Of a DNA stretch of 64,000 bases, positions 26,253-36,089 are shown in pieces. The stretch is taken from assembly GCF_001895265.1 (NCBI RefSeq), contig NZ_CP016796.1, positions 868,001 to 932,000 of the forward strand, read 5' to 3'. The stretch comes from Francisella uliginis. Lineage in GTDB: Bacteria; Pseudomonadota; Gammaproteobacteria; Francisellales; Francisellaceae. The notes beneath the pieces were generated by a model. The model made no database searches and was not told the origin of the DNA. It was given only the letters and a program-made list of their open reading frames with translations. Each line of letters opens with the position of its first letter. The stretch's first letter is position 1. The position numbers and the translations under genes were made by a program.

Positions 26253-27410
26253 TTATTTATATTTTATAAGCATTTCGGCAATTTTTTTAGTAGGTGATAC
26301 TATTTGATCAACCCCTATGTTATTAGCTATACTGATACTCTCGTTCTTATCTAGTTTAATAGATATTTTTGGCTGAGAATCTTTGTGAAGCTCTTTTAAA
26401 ACTTCTTTTATTGCCAATAAAGTCAAAATATTATCAGAATCTTTTTCATTAAGAATAAAGACACTCTTTGCTGTAGCTATACTTGCTTTTTTAAGGGCAT
26501 CATAATCATATGATTCAGCATCTATGAAGTGTTTTTTTTGCTCAACATCTATATTTACAAATTTTTGTAGATAATTTTTTTCAATAACTACAAGGTTGTC
26601 AATATCAGACTCTAAATAGTCTTTTATTAAACATTTAGTAATTTCTGTATAACCACAAATTACGATATGATCTTTCATGAAAGAAACTCCATCTTTTTGT
26701 TTAAATTTATCAGTAATTTTACCAATAATGCTACCTGCTGATACTGTTATAATTGTTGCAAATAAACCAATACCCATAATCATAATAGATACTGTGAAAA
26801 GCTTTGCTTCTTCGGTTAGTGGATGTATATCACCATATCCAACAGTGCTAAATGTAACTATAGTAAAATAGATAGCATCTGAAATAGTTTTTATTCCGTC
26901 AAACTGATCTTTTAAATAATACAGTCCAATAACACTATAACCAATGGCTAATAAAAATGTAACAGCTAAAACAAACTGATAAAAAGTAAGTTTTTTTGAA
27001 TTTTTTCTATCAAAAGTTTTTCTAAAAATTATTAATAATATTATTTCTATAATATGAGTAAAGAAAGCAATATTATATGAGATATGTCTATCTTGAATAT
27101 AATCCCCAATTATAGATAAGCAAATAAAGATAACTGCTAAAAACCAAAAAGATCTTTTTCTAAGATAAATACCTCGAGCAATTATTATCATAAAATAACC
27201 AAGTATAAGAGGTAGAAATACTCCCAGGCCAGTATTGTACTTCATACCAATATCATATAAGTCTGAAGGTATATTTGTATCTAGGTTAATAGAGAAGATT
27301 CTATTAATAATTGGTATAGCAACAGCAAGTATAGTAATAAAACCATTTAATGTTAGAGTTATAGAAATAAAAAGAGGTATATATTTTGAATACTTTTCTC
27401 TAAAAGTCAT
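26253..27410 (-). CDS. Potassium channel with RCK domain
   Basis: A 385-residue ion channel. About six hydrophobic N-terminal segments are followed by a pore loop with the K+ filter TVGYGD near residue 190 (IVTFSTVGYGDIHPLTEE). The C-terminal half is a TrkA-N/RCK nucleotide-binding domain (HIVICGYTEITKCLI, SVFILNEKDSDNILTLLAI). It resembles E. coli Kch. It would pass K+ at the inner membrane under ligand control. It is separated from sthA by an 88-base AT-rich gap. Confidence 0.9.
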   Translation of the reverse strand: MTFREKYSKYIPLFISITLTLNGFITILAVAIPIINRIFSINLDTNIPSDLYDIGMKYNTGLGVFLPLILGYFMIIIARGIYLRKRSFWFLAVIFICLSIIGDYIQDRHISYNIAFFTHIIEIILLIIFRKTFDRKNSKKLTFYQFVLAVTFLLAIGYSVIGLYYLKDQFDGIKTISDAIYFTIVTFSTVGYGDIHPLTEEAKLFTVSIMIMGIGLFATIITVSAGSIIGKITDKFKQKDGVSFMKDHIVICGYTEITKCLIKDYLESDIDNLVVIEKNYLQKFVNIDVEQKKHFIDAESYDYDALKKASIATAKSVFILNEKDSDNILTLLAIKEVLKELHKDSQPKISIKLDKNESISIANNIGVDQIVSPTKKIAEMLIKYK

Positions 27411-27701
27411 TAATAACGGTATTTAACTGATATATCTTGATAAGATTATAGAATATAGTTTGTATAAAATATAGCCAATATATTCTAGATATTTAATTTC
27501 TAGGATTAGTTGATTTATATGTAATTCAACTAGGTTTGCTATGATAATTCATTTTTTTATTAAGGATAATGCTTTAAAATTACTTATTGTAGTACTATGC
27601 CTCATTAAGTTTTTATAATAAAAATAAGATCTAAAACTTATAATTATAAAAGTTCATTTTATACTAAGTAAAAAATCTCAAAAAAATAAGAGCAAAATAC
27701 T

Positions 27702-28940
27702 ATGAAAAAAATAATTGTAATAGGGGCGGGTTTTGTAGGCATTAATTTTCTCAGTAAAATTGCTAAACAAAATAAGCAAAAATATCAGATAGAACTTTTT
27801 GATAAAAATAACCATCATGTTTTTCAACCAATGTTGTATCAGGCTGCTACTGCTTTTATACCTCTTAATAATGTTGTAGTCCCAATTAGAAAGTTAATAT
27901 CACAAAATAATATTAAGTTTAATATGGAAGAGGTTGTAGAAATTCTTCCTAATCAGCAGCTAGTTAAAACATCACAAAATTCATATTCTTATGATTATTT
28001 AATAGTTGCTACAGGTGTGCAATATGATTATCTTGGTAATAATAGTTGGCAGAAATATACTCTATCTTTAAAAACAGCGTATGATGCACAAAAAATAAAA
28101 TCTCACATTTTACAACAATTTGAGTTAGCTGAAACGGCGAATAGTATTGAAGAACGAAATCACTACTTAAGTTTTATAGTAGTAGGAGCTGGTGCAACAG
28201 GAGTTGAAATTACAGGAGCCATTCTAGATCTTTTACACACTGACTTTTTTAAAACTTATCATAATTTCTCTATTGATGATATTTCAATTCATTTGATTGA
28301 AGGTGGTGAATCTATACTTTCTGCATTTTCTAAAAAGCTTTCAGATCATGGCTATAATTCACTAAAGAAAAGAAAAGTAAATATACATCTAAATGAACTA
28401 GTAACAGATATTTCAGAAGGAGTTGTTCATACTGAAAAAAATAGTTATAGAGGGGCAACCATCATTTGGAGTACTGTACTAAAAGGTCAAGCTATAGGCG
28501 AATGGATGGGTAGGCAAACGAAGAAAGGAAAAGTAGAGGTTTTGGGAGATTTAACTCACCCAGACTATAATAATATATACTTTGCTGGAGATATTTCGTA
28601 TGTAAAAAATAGCCCTTTACCAGGACTGGCATCAGTAGCTAAGCAGCAGGGTAAATTTATTTGCAAACATATAACTCAAAGGGAAAGTAATAAAAAAACA
28701 AAAGATTTTAAATACAAAGATTTAGGTACTATGGCTATTATCAAAAAACATGAGGCTATAGCAGAGATTTTTGGAATGAAGTTTAAAGGTAAGCTTGGTT
28801 GGTTTATTTGGGGCGGGGTACATATAACATTTTTAATAAGTATAAGAAATAAATTTGTGGTGAGCTTTAACTGGTTAAGTTATTACATTTTTAAAAGAAT
28901 AGGTTCAATAGAATTTATAAGAAAGAAGAAGCATAAATAA
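27702..28940 (+). CDS. ndh: Type II NADH dehydrogenase (NDH-2)-like
   Basis: A 412-residue membrane-associated flavoprotein that passes electrons from NADH to quinone without pumping protons. It has IIVIGAGFVGINFLSKIAK (FAD), YDYLIVATGVQYDYLG, the second nucleotide site FIVVGAGATGVEITGAI, NIYFAGDISYVKNSPLPGLASVAKQQG and a basic, hydrophobic C-terminus for membrane contact. Preceded by 291 bases of AT-rich spacer with no ORF. ChaB follows after 52 bases on the same strand. Confidence 0.85.
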   Translation: MKKIIVIGAGFVGINFLSKIAKQNKQKYQIELFDKNNHHVFQPMLYQAATAFIPLNNVVVPIRKLISQNNIKFNMEEVVEILPNQQLVKTSQNSYSYDYLIVATGVQYDYLGNNSWQKYTLSLKTAYDAQKIKSHILQQFELAETANSIEERNHYLSFIVVGAGATGVEITGAILDLLHTDFFKTYHNFSIDDISIHLIEGGESILSAFSKKLSDHGYNSLKKRKVNIHLNELVTDISEGVVHTEKNSYRGATIIWSTVLKGQAIGEWMGRQTKKGKVEVLGDLTHPDYNNIYFAGDISYVKNSPLPGLASVAKQQGKFICKHITQRESNKKTKDFKYKDLGTMAIIKKHEAIAEIFGMKFKGKLGWFIWGGVHITFLISIRNKFVVSFNWLSYYIFKRIGSIEFIRKKKHK

Positions 28941-28992
28941 CTTAAAAGAAGTTAAATTTATCTTTGTGATATAAGTAGTTAAGGAGAATGTA

Positions 28993-29223
28993 ATGCCTTA
29001 CAATAAACTAGCTAATTTACCTAAAAAAGTAAAAAAAGAATTACCGAGTATTGCTCAAGAAATATATCAATCTGCTTTTAATAACGCTTGGGAAGAATAT
29101 AAAGATAAGAGCAAAAGAAGAACGAATGATGATCTTGAAACTATAGCTCATAAAGTAGCATGGAACGCTGTCAAAAAGAAATATTATAAAGATGAATTAA
29201 CAGGGAAATGGCAAAATAAGTAA
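28993..29223 (+). CDS. chaB: ChaB family protein
   Basis: A 76-residue ChaB homologue. It shows the typical PKKVKKELPSIAQEIYQSAFNNAWEEYKD core and a conserved C-terminal HKVAWNAVKKKYYKDELTGKW. ChaB was linked to the ChaA cation antiporter in E. coli, but its function is unclear. An AAGGAGA site precedes the ATG. It converges on the POT transporter gene four bases downstream. Confidence 0.9.
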   Translation: MPYNKLANLPKKVKKELPSIAQEIYQSAFNNAWEEYKDKSKRRTNDDLETIAHKVAWNAVKKKYYKDELTGKWQNK

Positions 29224-29227
29224 TATT

Positions 29228-30685
29228 TTAGATATGCGCAAGTTTTCTAATTCTTGGAATTATTAGATACATTAAGAATGCAGCAATAGCAGCTACTAAA
29301 GTTAATATTGTGAATAATATTAAATAGCTAGTATTTGTTTGTGTAGGAGTTGCATGTATGTCTGGAGAAGCAACTACCATTGATAACAAGCTAGCTATAA
29401 CTCCTGATGTACCTCCAGTAACAACCATCCATGATCCCATCATTAATCCTTGAAGTTTAGGGCTAGCTAGTTTACCAACCATAGCATAACCAGTCGGGCC
29501 AATAAGTAGCTCACCAATAGATTGGAATGCATAACTTAATATCAGCCATATAGCTGCAGTATAACCGGCAGTATTTGCACATAGTATACCTATGATAAGC
29601 ATCAAAAATCCTATCGCCATAAAAATGATACTGAAACAGAATTGCATTGGGAAAGAAAAGATAAATCTTTTACGTACAATTATTAGGATACTTGGAAGCA
29701 GCATCCCACCAATAGCTATAACTATAGTATTTACATTCTGAAACCACTGAGTAGGCATCAAGAACCCTAAGAAGTGTCTATCTACATTTGCCTCTGTAAA
29801 TACAGTTAGAGCCATTGGGGCAAGTGAGTAGGCTGACCAAAAAACAAGACCAAAACAAGCTAGTATAAAATAAGCATAAACTTTTTCCTTTTGTTCTTTT
29901 TCTCTTTGAGCTTTTGCTATAGGAATAAACATAGCTAATAATAATATTCCGATACCAAGAACAATATAGTTTGTGTTAAGAGGATACTGTAGTGCTAAAA
30001 ATAATAAGGCAATTACCAAAAGTATTATTACTATTGCAAAAGAGTTATTCTTCAATAATATATGATCGCCAATTTTTTCAACTTTTTTGACTAAAGGTGT
30101 TGTTCTATCTGCTACTGTTTTCCAGCCTACTGCTAAAAGTATAAAGGCTGTAATGTTTGTGATAGCTGTTAGAAGAAATAAAATATTGTAGCTATTATCT
30201 TGTTGGAATACACCAGCAACGGTAAAGCCTATAAAAAAGCCTATGTTCATTCCAGCATAATTCCAGTAAAAAGCACTCTCTCTACTACTATCATCATTTT
30301 CAAATTGCTGCGTTAACATCATATTTATACAAGGTACATTCATTCCGCTACCTGATAAAAATAAGGCTAAAGCAATGTAAAGATTTTCTGTAGATGGGAA
30401 AGATAAGAATAAGCAAGCAATAGTTTGTAGTACCATACCTATTAAAAAAAGTGATCTATAGCTAATTAAACGACCACCAACATAACCACCTAAAAGATGA
30501 AGTCCATAGTTAAATGCTACAAAAACTCCCATAACAGCGCTTGCTTTAGTGACTGTGAAGCCAAGTCCTTGAGTCATAAATAGTACAAGTGTTGAATAAA
30601 GAACTGCAAAACTAATTGTTGAAACAAGTTGAGTTATTAATAATAATTTGGAGGCATTTTTAAATAATGAAAAATTCATAGGCAT
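29228..30685 (-). CDS. POT-family peptide:proton symporter
   Basis: A 485-residue MFS/POT (PTR2) transporter with twelve to fourteen hydrophobic segments. The opening TISFAVLYSTLVLFMTQGLGFTV and the loop VFVAFNYGLHLLGGYVGGRLI match the di/tripeptide uptake family, as do FYWNYAGMNIGFFIGFTV and SYAFQSIGELLIGPTGYAMV near the C-terminus. Francisella is an amino-acid auxotroph that imports peptides, so this likely supplies nutrition. Convergent with chaB. Substrate range is not readable. Confidence 0.85.
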   Translation of the reverse strand: MPMNFSLFKNASKLLLITQLVSTISFAVLYSTLVLFMTQGLGFTVTKASAVMGVFVAFNYGLHLLGGYVGGRLISYRSLFLIGMVLQTIACLFLSFPSTENLYIALALFLSGSGMNVPCINMMLTQQFENDDSSRESAFYWNYAGMNIGFFIGFTVAGVFQQDNSYNILFLLTAITNITAFILLAVGWKTVADRTTPLVKKVEKIGDHILLKNNSFAIVIILLVIALLFLALQYPLNTNYIVLGIGILLLAMFIPIAKAQREKEQKEKVYAYFILACFGLVFWSAYSLAPMALTVFTEANVDRHFLGFLMPTQWFQNVNTIVIAIGGMLLPSILIIVRKRFIFSFPMQFCFSIIFMAIGFLMLIIGILCANTAGYTAAIWLILSYAFQSIGELLIGPTGYAMVGKLASPKLQGLMMGSWMVVTGGTSGVIASLLSMVVASPDIHATPTQTNTSYLILFTILTLVAAIAAFLMYLIIPRIRKLAHI

Positions 30686-30774
30686 TTTAAAATTATATAT
30701 AGTGGATATAATTTTATTATATTAAGAGCTATAAAATATAGTAGAAAATAAAAATATAATAGAAAGAAAGATTT

Positions 30775-32142
30775 TTATAAGATATATTGGCTTAGGTCTT
30801 TATCTTTAACTAGAGTTCCTAGCTTTTCATTAACATAATCAGTAGTTATATTAATAGCTTTGTCATCAAGCTCTGGAGCATCAAAAGAGATTTCCTCTAA
30901 AAGTCTCTCCATAACTGTATGTAGCCTTCTAGCTCCGATATTTTCAACTTCTTCGTTAACTTGATATGATATTTCAGCGATTCTTTTGATAGCATCTTCA
31001 TCAAAGTTTAGTTCAACACCTTCAGTTTTCATAAGAGCAACATATTGCTTAAGGATTGAACAATCAGGCTCTTTTAAGATTCTTACAAAATCTTCGATTT
31101 CTAAAGATTTTAACTCAACCCTAATAGGTAATCTACCTTGTAGCTCTGGAATAAGGTCAGATGGTTTAGCAACATGGAACGCACCTGAAGCAATGAAAAG
31201 TATATGATCTGTTTTAACCATACCGTGTTTTGTTGATACAGTTGAACCTTCTACTAGAGGTAATAGATCACGTTGAACACCTTCACGAGATACATCAGCA
31301 CCAGAGTTACTAGACTTTTTGCAAACCTTATCAATCTCATCTAAAAATACTATACCATTTTGTTCAACTGATTCTAAAGCACGAGCTTTTATATCTTCTT
31401 CATTAATCAATTTTGCAGCTTCTTCATCTTGAACAAGTTTGATAGCATCTTTGATTTTCATTTTCTTATTTTTCTTCTTGTCACTGCTTAGACTAGAAAA
31501 TAAATCTTGAAGTTGGTTTGTCATGTCTTCCATTCCTGGAGGTCCCATAACTCCTATGCTCTTAGGTGCAGCAGCTACTTCAATCTCAATTTCTTTATCA
31601 TCAAGTTCACCATTTTGGATCTTGTTTCTAAAGATTTCACGAGTTTTATTTTCTTTTTCTTTTTTAGATGTAGTTTCTTCAGCAGGCTCATTAGCAAAAC
31701 CAACTTTTGATTCAGCAGCTCTTGCAGGTGGAATTAAAACATCTAAAATTCTATCTTCAGCTAATTTAGCAGCTTTCTCTGTAACTTGTTTTTTTGCTTC
31801 TTCACGCTTCATTTTTACAGCCATTTCAACTAAGTCACGGATGATAGATTCGACATCTTTACCAACATAACCAACTTCTGTAAATTTAGTAGCTTCTACT
31901 TTGATAAAAGGAGCATCTGCAAGCTTTGCAAGTCTACGAGCTATTTCTGTTTTACCAACACCAGTTGGTCCAATCATTAAAATATTTTTAGGAGTTACTT
32001 CTTGACGCATTTCACTATCAAGCTGCATTCTACGCCATCTATTACGTAGTGCGATAGCTACAGCTTTTTTTGCATCATTTTGACCGATTATATGTCTTTC
32101 TAATTCATGTACAATTGTTTTTGGAGTCATTATTTCTGCCAT
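30775..32142 (-). CDS. hslU: ATP-dependent protease ATPase subunit HslU
   Basis: A 455-residue AAA+ unfoldase that feeds proteins to HslV. Features are the N-terminal [33 protein letters not shown], Walker [16 protein letters not shown], pore loop region [17 protein letters not shown], an intermediate I-domain of about 130 residues (116-245), Walker [10 protein letters not shown], and a C-terminal DLSQYIL that docks into HslV. It starts seven bases after hslV in the usual order. Confidence 0.97.
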   Translation of the reverse strand: MAEIMTPKTIVHELERHIIGQNDAKKAVAIALRNRWRRMQLDSEMRQEVTPKNILMIGPTGVGKTEIARRLAKLADAPFIKVEATKFTEVGYVGKDVESIIRDLVEMAVKMKREEAKKQVTEKAAKLAEDRILDVLIPPARAAESKVGFANEPAEETTSKKEKENKTREIFRNKIQNGELDDKEIEIEVAAAPKSIGVMGPPGMEDMTNQLQDLFSSLSSDKKKNKKMKIKDAIKLVQDEEAAKLINEEDIKARALESVEQNGIVFLDEIDKVCKKSSNSGADVSREGVQRDLLPLVEGSTVSTKHGMVKTDHILFIASGAFHVAKPSDLIPELQGRLPIRVELKSLEIEDFVRILKEPDCSILKQYVALMKTEGVELNFDEDAIKRIAEISYQVNEEVENIGARRLHTVMERLLEEISFDAPELDDKAINITTDYVNEKLGTLVKDKDLSQYIL

Positions 32143-32149
32143 GGTATAA

Positions 32150-32701
32150 CTATCCTTTTTTGTTTTCTAAACTTTCTATAGTGAAATTATGGTTTGTATA
32201 TATACAAGTATCAGCTGCTATTGTAAGACTTCTTTTTACAATTTCCTCAGCTGAAAGATCAGTATTCTCAACAAGAGCAGTAGCAGCAGAGCGCGCATAA
32301 GTAGAGCCTGAACCAATAGAGATGATATTATTCTTATCAGCAGCCATTACATCACCAACCCCTGATATTAAAAGCGATAATTTTTCATCTGCAACTATAA
32401 TCATAGCTTCTAATTTACTTAGCATTCTGTCTAAACGCCATTCGCGGACCATTTCAACAGCTGCTCGTTCTAGATTTCCTTGATAAAACTCTAATTTTTG
32501 TTCAAATTTTTCAAATAGAGTGAACGCATCTGCAGTAGATCCTGCAAAGCCTGTGAGTACTTTACCACCATTTAATTTTCTAACTTTTACAATATTGTCT
32601 TTTGCTACAGTATGACCTAAAGTTGCTTGACCATCACCACCGATTACTACTTTATCACCTTTTCTAACACAAAGAATAGTAGTTCCTTTCATTGTTTCCA
32701 T
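32150..32701 (-). CDS. hslV: ATP-dependent protease peptidase subunit HslV
   Basis: A 183-residue proteasome-beta-like peptidase. The catalytic N-terminal Thr appears in [25 protein letters not shown]; a short propeptide (METMKG) would be removed, or translation starts at the second ATG (32692). It has CFG-like [19 protein letters not shown] and the typical [16 protein letters not shown]. Heads the hslVU operon, with AAGGAA upstream of the ATG. Confidence 0.97.
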   Translation of the reverse strand: METMKGTTILCVRKGDKVVIGGDGQATLGHTVAKDNIVKVRKLNGGKVLTGFAGSTADAFTLFEKFEQKLEFYQGNLERAAVEMVREWRLDRMLSKLEAMIIVADEKLSLLISGVGDVMAADKNNIISIGSGSTYARSAATALVENTDLSAEEIVKRSLTIAADTCIYTNHNFTIESLENKKG

Positions 32702-32892
32702 ATTTATTATTCCTTTTTTCGGCGTTGTTAAAATAATCTATTTAATATAAGGTGGTATTGATGTGAGATTTTACAAGCTTTTTATTATTATTTTTTTACG
32801 TTTATTATTTATCTTTGCCTTTAAGACAGAAAAGTATTAAAAATTATGTTATATTTTAGCTTGTTTTATTTATTAAGTAGAGTGTTTTAAGT

Positions 32893-33654
32893 ATGAGTAA
32901 TTTAAACTTTAAAGAAACAATTTCACTAGCTACAACTATATATAAAAGAGGTTTTAAGATAACTTTTGCTTTAGCATTTATACTTTCTTTTATATCTGAA
33001 TTTTGTTTAGTATATCTAATGCAACATGGTATGGCTGAATATATTGAAAGTGGTGGAAAAACAATGTCTGATAATTTTCCAGGAGGAAATATTTTAGCAT
33101 TGATGGTTTTGATAATAATGGTAGCAACCATATTTGTCTATGCGATGATAATCATATTACAAGGAATCATGATTAAACATGAAATGAAAGCATCTGATGC
33201 TATAAGAATAGCATTACAAATATTTTCAAAAAGAGTATTTCCATTTACAGGATGTTTTTTACTTTCTATGATAGTAATGTCAATACTGACTATGTTTTTA
33301 CAATATATAGGTATATTTATAACAATATTGCTATTTTTAACTGTAATGCCTGCTATTCTTCTTGATCAGAAAGGCGTTTTTGACTCGATATCTGGTAATT
33401 TTAATATTATAAAGAGTAATTTCTTTTATATGTTTAGGATAACTATAGCTATACTAGCACTTATGATCGTAAAGCCTTTACTTACTTTTGGTTTGATTTA
33501 TATATTTAAAAATATGAATATAGAAATGAATTCATTAGAAATGAGTATGCAAAATATTATTGTAACAGTAGTAGATGCTTTTATTTTACCATTTATATTT
33601 GCTGTTAGTGTTAGTGCTTTCTTTTCAACCAAGAAAAAAAGCAATGTTATTTAA
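32893..33654 (+). CDS. Multi-pass membrane protein of unknown function
   Basis: A 253-residue protein with about six hydrophobic segments, in the style of BPSS1780/YciC-like membrane proteins. A charged N-terminus (NLNFKETISLATTIYKRGFK) leads into the first helix. It includes AIRIALQIFSKRVFPFTGCFLLSMIVM and ends in a basic tail (FFSTKKKSNVI). It lies divergent from hslV with about 190 bases between them. No motif gives a function. Confidence 0.6.
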   Translation: MSNLNFKETISLATTIYKRGFKITFALAFILSFISEFCLVYLMQHGMAEYIESGGKTMSDNFPGGNILALMVLIIMVATIFVYAMIIILQGIMIKHEMKASDAIRIALQIFSKRVFPFTGCFLLSMIVMSILTMFLQYIGIFITILLFLTVMPAILLDQKGVFDSISGNFNIIKSNFFYMFRITIAILALMIVKPLLTFGLIYIFKNMNIEMNSLEMSMQNIIVTVVDAFILPFIFAVSVSAFFSTKKKSNVI

Positions 33655-33830
33655 CATCTAATAACTTCTTTATCATATAATCTTTTTTCAATTGCAAGAA
33701 AAGTTAAAATAGTTGACCAATTTAATCCTGATATATAATATTGAATTTGTGTTAAGTGTTTTTTGCTTCACAAAATCATTTAATATACTTATTGTTCAAA
33801 ACTTTTGTTCATAGAACTTGAGGCTTAATA

Positions 33831-34025
33831 ATGAAAAAGTTTGTAAATATATTTTTTGTGTTTGTTCTAGCGCTATGTTTTAGTTCTGTTTATGCAGTAA
33901 ATTTATCTTTAATGAAGACAAATATATCAAAAGCGGATCAACAAGATAAAAGTTCTAGTAGTTTACAAAGCAAGAATACTCGTTCAACTATACAAGACTA
34001 TAAGAATAAAAATAAAAAAATATAA
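33831..34025 (+). CDS. Small secreted protein of unknown function
   Basis: A 64-residue protein with a clear signal peptide: MKKFVNIFFVFVLALCFSSV ending YAV (cleavage after A22 likely). The mature part of about 40 residues is polar and Ser/Lys-rich and probably disordered. It has no Cys for lipidation after the signal and no family match that I recognise. Convergent with the HDAC-like gene. The strong signal peptide supports a real gene. Confidence 0.6.
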   Translation: MKKFVNIFFVFVLALCFSSVYAVNLSLMKTNISKADQQDKSSSSLQSKNTRSTIQDYKNKNKKI

Positions 34026-34040
34026 GTTGCTTTTGTTTGA

Positions 34041-35069
34041 TTAGATTAGACCTTTTAAGTGTTCTAAAACGGCTTGGGAAAATCCAGTATCTGAAACATT
34101 ATATCCACCTTCTAGCAAAGAGATTATTGGACAGTTATTTTGCTTATAAGCAAGTTTGGATTTTATATATTTAGACATTTCATAATAAGCTAAGTCACTT
34201 AAGCCTTCTCCTTGTCTAAATTTTGCTACGGGATCGTTATTTCTAGCATCAAACCCTGCTGAAATAAGGACAAGATCAGGATTGAATTTACCAAAGGCAT
34301 CATCTATAGTTTGGTAAAAGTTAGCTAAGTAATTTTTATCATTAAACTCTTGTCTTTTTAAGTGAACATTTCTTATATAACTATTAGAGTTGGCGGCTTT
34401 ACCAGATATAGTACCAAAATTACTTGGATCGCTATCAGGAATTTCATTATAATATGGATAAATACTAGCATTGTGTAGTGAGATGAAGTAAGTATCAAAA
34501 TCAGTGAATCTTGACTCTATTTGTCTATCTGCAATCTCAAATAAAACATTTTGAGTGCCATTGCCATGGTGATAATCCCAATCAATTATTAAAATAGTTT
34601 TTTTATTAAATTTTTTATGTGCTAATAAAGAAACAAAAGCTACATTATTAAAATAACAATAACCTTCACCAACCTGATTACCTCCATCAAATTCATCATC
34701 CTTACTTACACCTCCAGCAAAGCTATGATGACCTGGTGGGCGCATAGCATAGAATGAAATTTGATTATCCTGTATTGATTTATCAATAGTCTGTGTTAAG
34801 GCCTGTAACGGGAATAGTACTGTTTGAATTTTTTCAGAGTTTTGTATTTCAAAAATATGTTTTTGAGGGTGAAGAGTTTCTATATATGGTTTAAAACTAT
34901 TATCAAAATTACTAGGTTCGATTTTGTGTGGTTGTATAATATCAAGCTTTTTCGCTTTATCGTATGCAAGCTTAACTATATCTAAGCGTTTTGGTTGTTC
35001 AGCAGAACCTTTATAGTTTAAATGCTTTTTAAAAAGCTCGAAATTGTAAAAAAAATTTACCTTACTCAT
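34041..35069 (-). CDS. Histone deacetylase family (AcuC/polyamine deacetylase-like) protein
   Basis: A 342-residue Zn-dependent deacylase. Active-site motifs are MRPPGHHSF (tandem His), IIDWDYHHGNGTQNVLFE (Zn ligands D and H), YFISLHNASIYPY, LISAGFDARNNDPVAKF (third Zn ligand) and SLLEGGYNVSDTG. All catalytic residues are present, so it is probably active on an acyl-lysine, acetyl-polyamine or related amide in the cytosol. It lies two bases downstream of lplA, so the two are co-transcribed, which raises a link to lipoyl or acyl-lysine turnover. Confidence 0.88.
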   Translation of the reverse strand: MSKVNFFYNFELFKKHLNYKGSAEQPKRLDIVKLAYDKAKKLDIIQPHKIEPSNFDNSFKPYIETLHPQKHIFEIQNSEKIQTVLFPLQALTQTIDKSIQDNQISFYAMRPPGHHSFAGGVSKDDEFDGGNQVGEGYCYFNNVAFVSLLAHKKFNKKTILIIDWDYHHGNGTQNVLFEIADRQIESRFTDFDTYFISLHNASIYPYYNEIPDSDPSNFGTISGKAANSNSYIRNVHLKRQEFNDKNYLANFYQTIDDAFGKFNPDLVLISAGFDARNNDPVAKFRQGEGLSDLAYYEMSKYIKSKLAYKQNNCPIISLLEGGYNVSDTGFSQAVLEHLKGLI

Positions 35070-35071
35070 AA

Positions 35072-35974
35072 TTAGTAATTCAATAGTTTTTTAAAGAACT
35101 TAAAATCATAAGATTGTTTAAATTTAAGTTTCTTATCTGAGACATTTATACTTTTACCATCACTATTAATATTAGCTATAATTCCAGATTCAACTTTTAT
35201 TTTAATTTCTTGATTATCTTTTATATAAGTTTTACTAAAAGGTAATGTTTTACCAAAGCGCCATTGCCAATTTTTTAAGCTTTCTATTTCATTTGTTATT
35301 ATTTGTTTATTCTCAAGAGGGGTCTCTTCATTAATTAGACTTAATTCAACACTACCAAAGCTAGTTAAAAAAGCTTTTGTAATATCTTGAGTTTGAATAT
35401 CTGGATTAATCTCAGCTAAGTTTATGACTTTAGAGCGGTGTGACTTTACTCCTTTAGTATCTAAAGATTTATCAATTGGTTGATGAAGATAATCGTAAAG
35501 TTTCTTAGTGTTAGCATTTATCAATAAAGTACCATGATGGAATGCTCTATCTTTTTTTTCTCTAAAAGCACTACCAGATACTTTGTATGTAAAGTCATGA
35601 TGATCGACAACAATATCATTTCTCTGGTTAGCATAGACATCTATTCCTAATTTTTGTACAGCTTTACAAACTAAGTCAAGATTAGCTTTGATATCATGAT
35701 CCTTTTTAGGAGAAATAATAGTATAGTTTAGATTACCAAAATCATGATAAACTGTACCACCACCACTTTGGCGTCTGACCATAATAATATTATCTTTTTT
35801 CATACTTTCAAGATTACATTCAAGCCAAGGATTTTGTGCTCTACCAATAACGACACAAGGAGCATTTTGCCACAAGAACAATATTTTCTTGTCTTGAAGT
35901 TTCTCTAAGAAAAGCCAGTTTTCAAGTGCTAAATTAAAGTAAATATTATTACTTTGAGAAATATAGATATTCAT
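35072..35974 (-). CDS. lplA: Lipoate--protein ligase A
   Basis: A 300-residue lipoate ligase with the full catalytic domain: LWQNAPCVVIGRAQNPWLE, the RRQSGGGTVYHDFGNLNYT lipoyl-AMP site, KVSGSAFREKKDRAFHHGTLL with the catalytic Lys, and a C-terminal accessory domain (residues 230-300: NWQWRFGKTLPF). It attaches scavenged lipoate to E2 subunits and GcvH. It is followed after two bases by the deacetylase-family gene. Confidence 0.9.
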   Translation of the reverse strand: MNIYISQSNNIYFNLALENWLFLEKLQDKKILFLWQNAPCVVIGRAQNPWLECNLESMKKDNIIMVRRQSGGGTVYHDFGNLNYTIISPKKDHDIKANLDLVCKAVQKLGIDVYANQRNDIVVDHHDFTYKVSGSAFREKKDRAFHHGTLLINANTKKLYDYLHQPIDKSLDTKGVKSHRSKVINLAEINPDIQTQDITKAFLTSFGSVELSLINEETPLENKQIITNEIESLKNWQWRFGKTLPFSKTYIKDNQEIKIKVESGIIANINSDGKSINVSDKKLKFKQSYDFKFFKKLLNY

Positions 35975-36089
35975 TCTTTATTAAATATTTTTACTTTAAG
36001 ATTAAGTATAAGGTTTTATTGAGTGTATAAAAGAGTTTTGTGATATAATTTTGCTTTATTGAGTAAATTATATAAATATTAAAACTATA

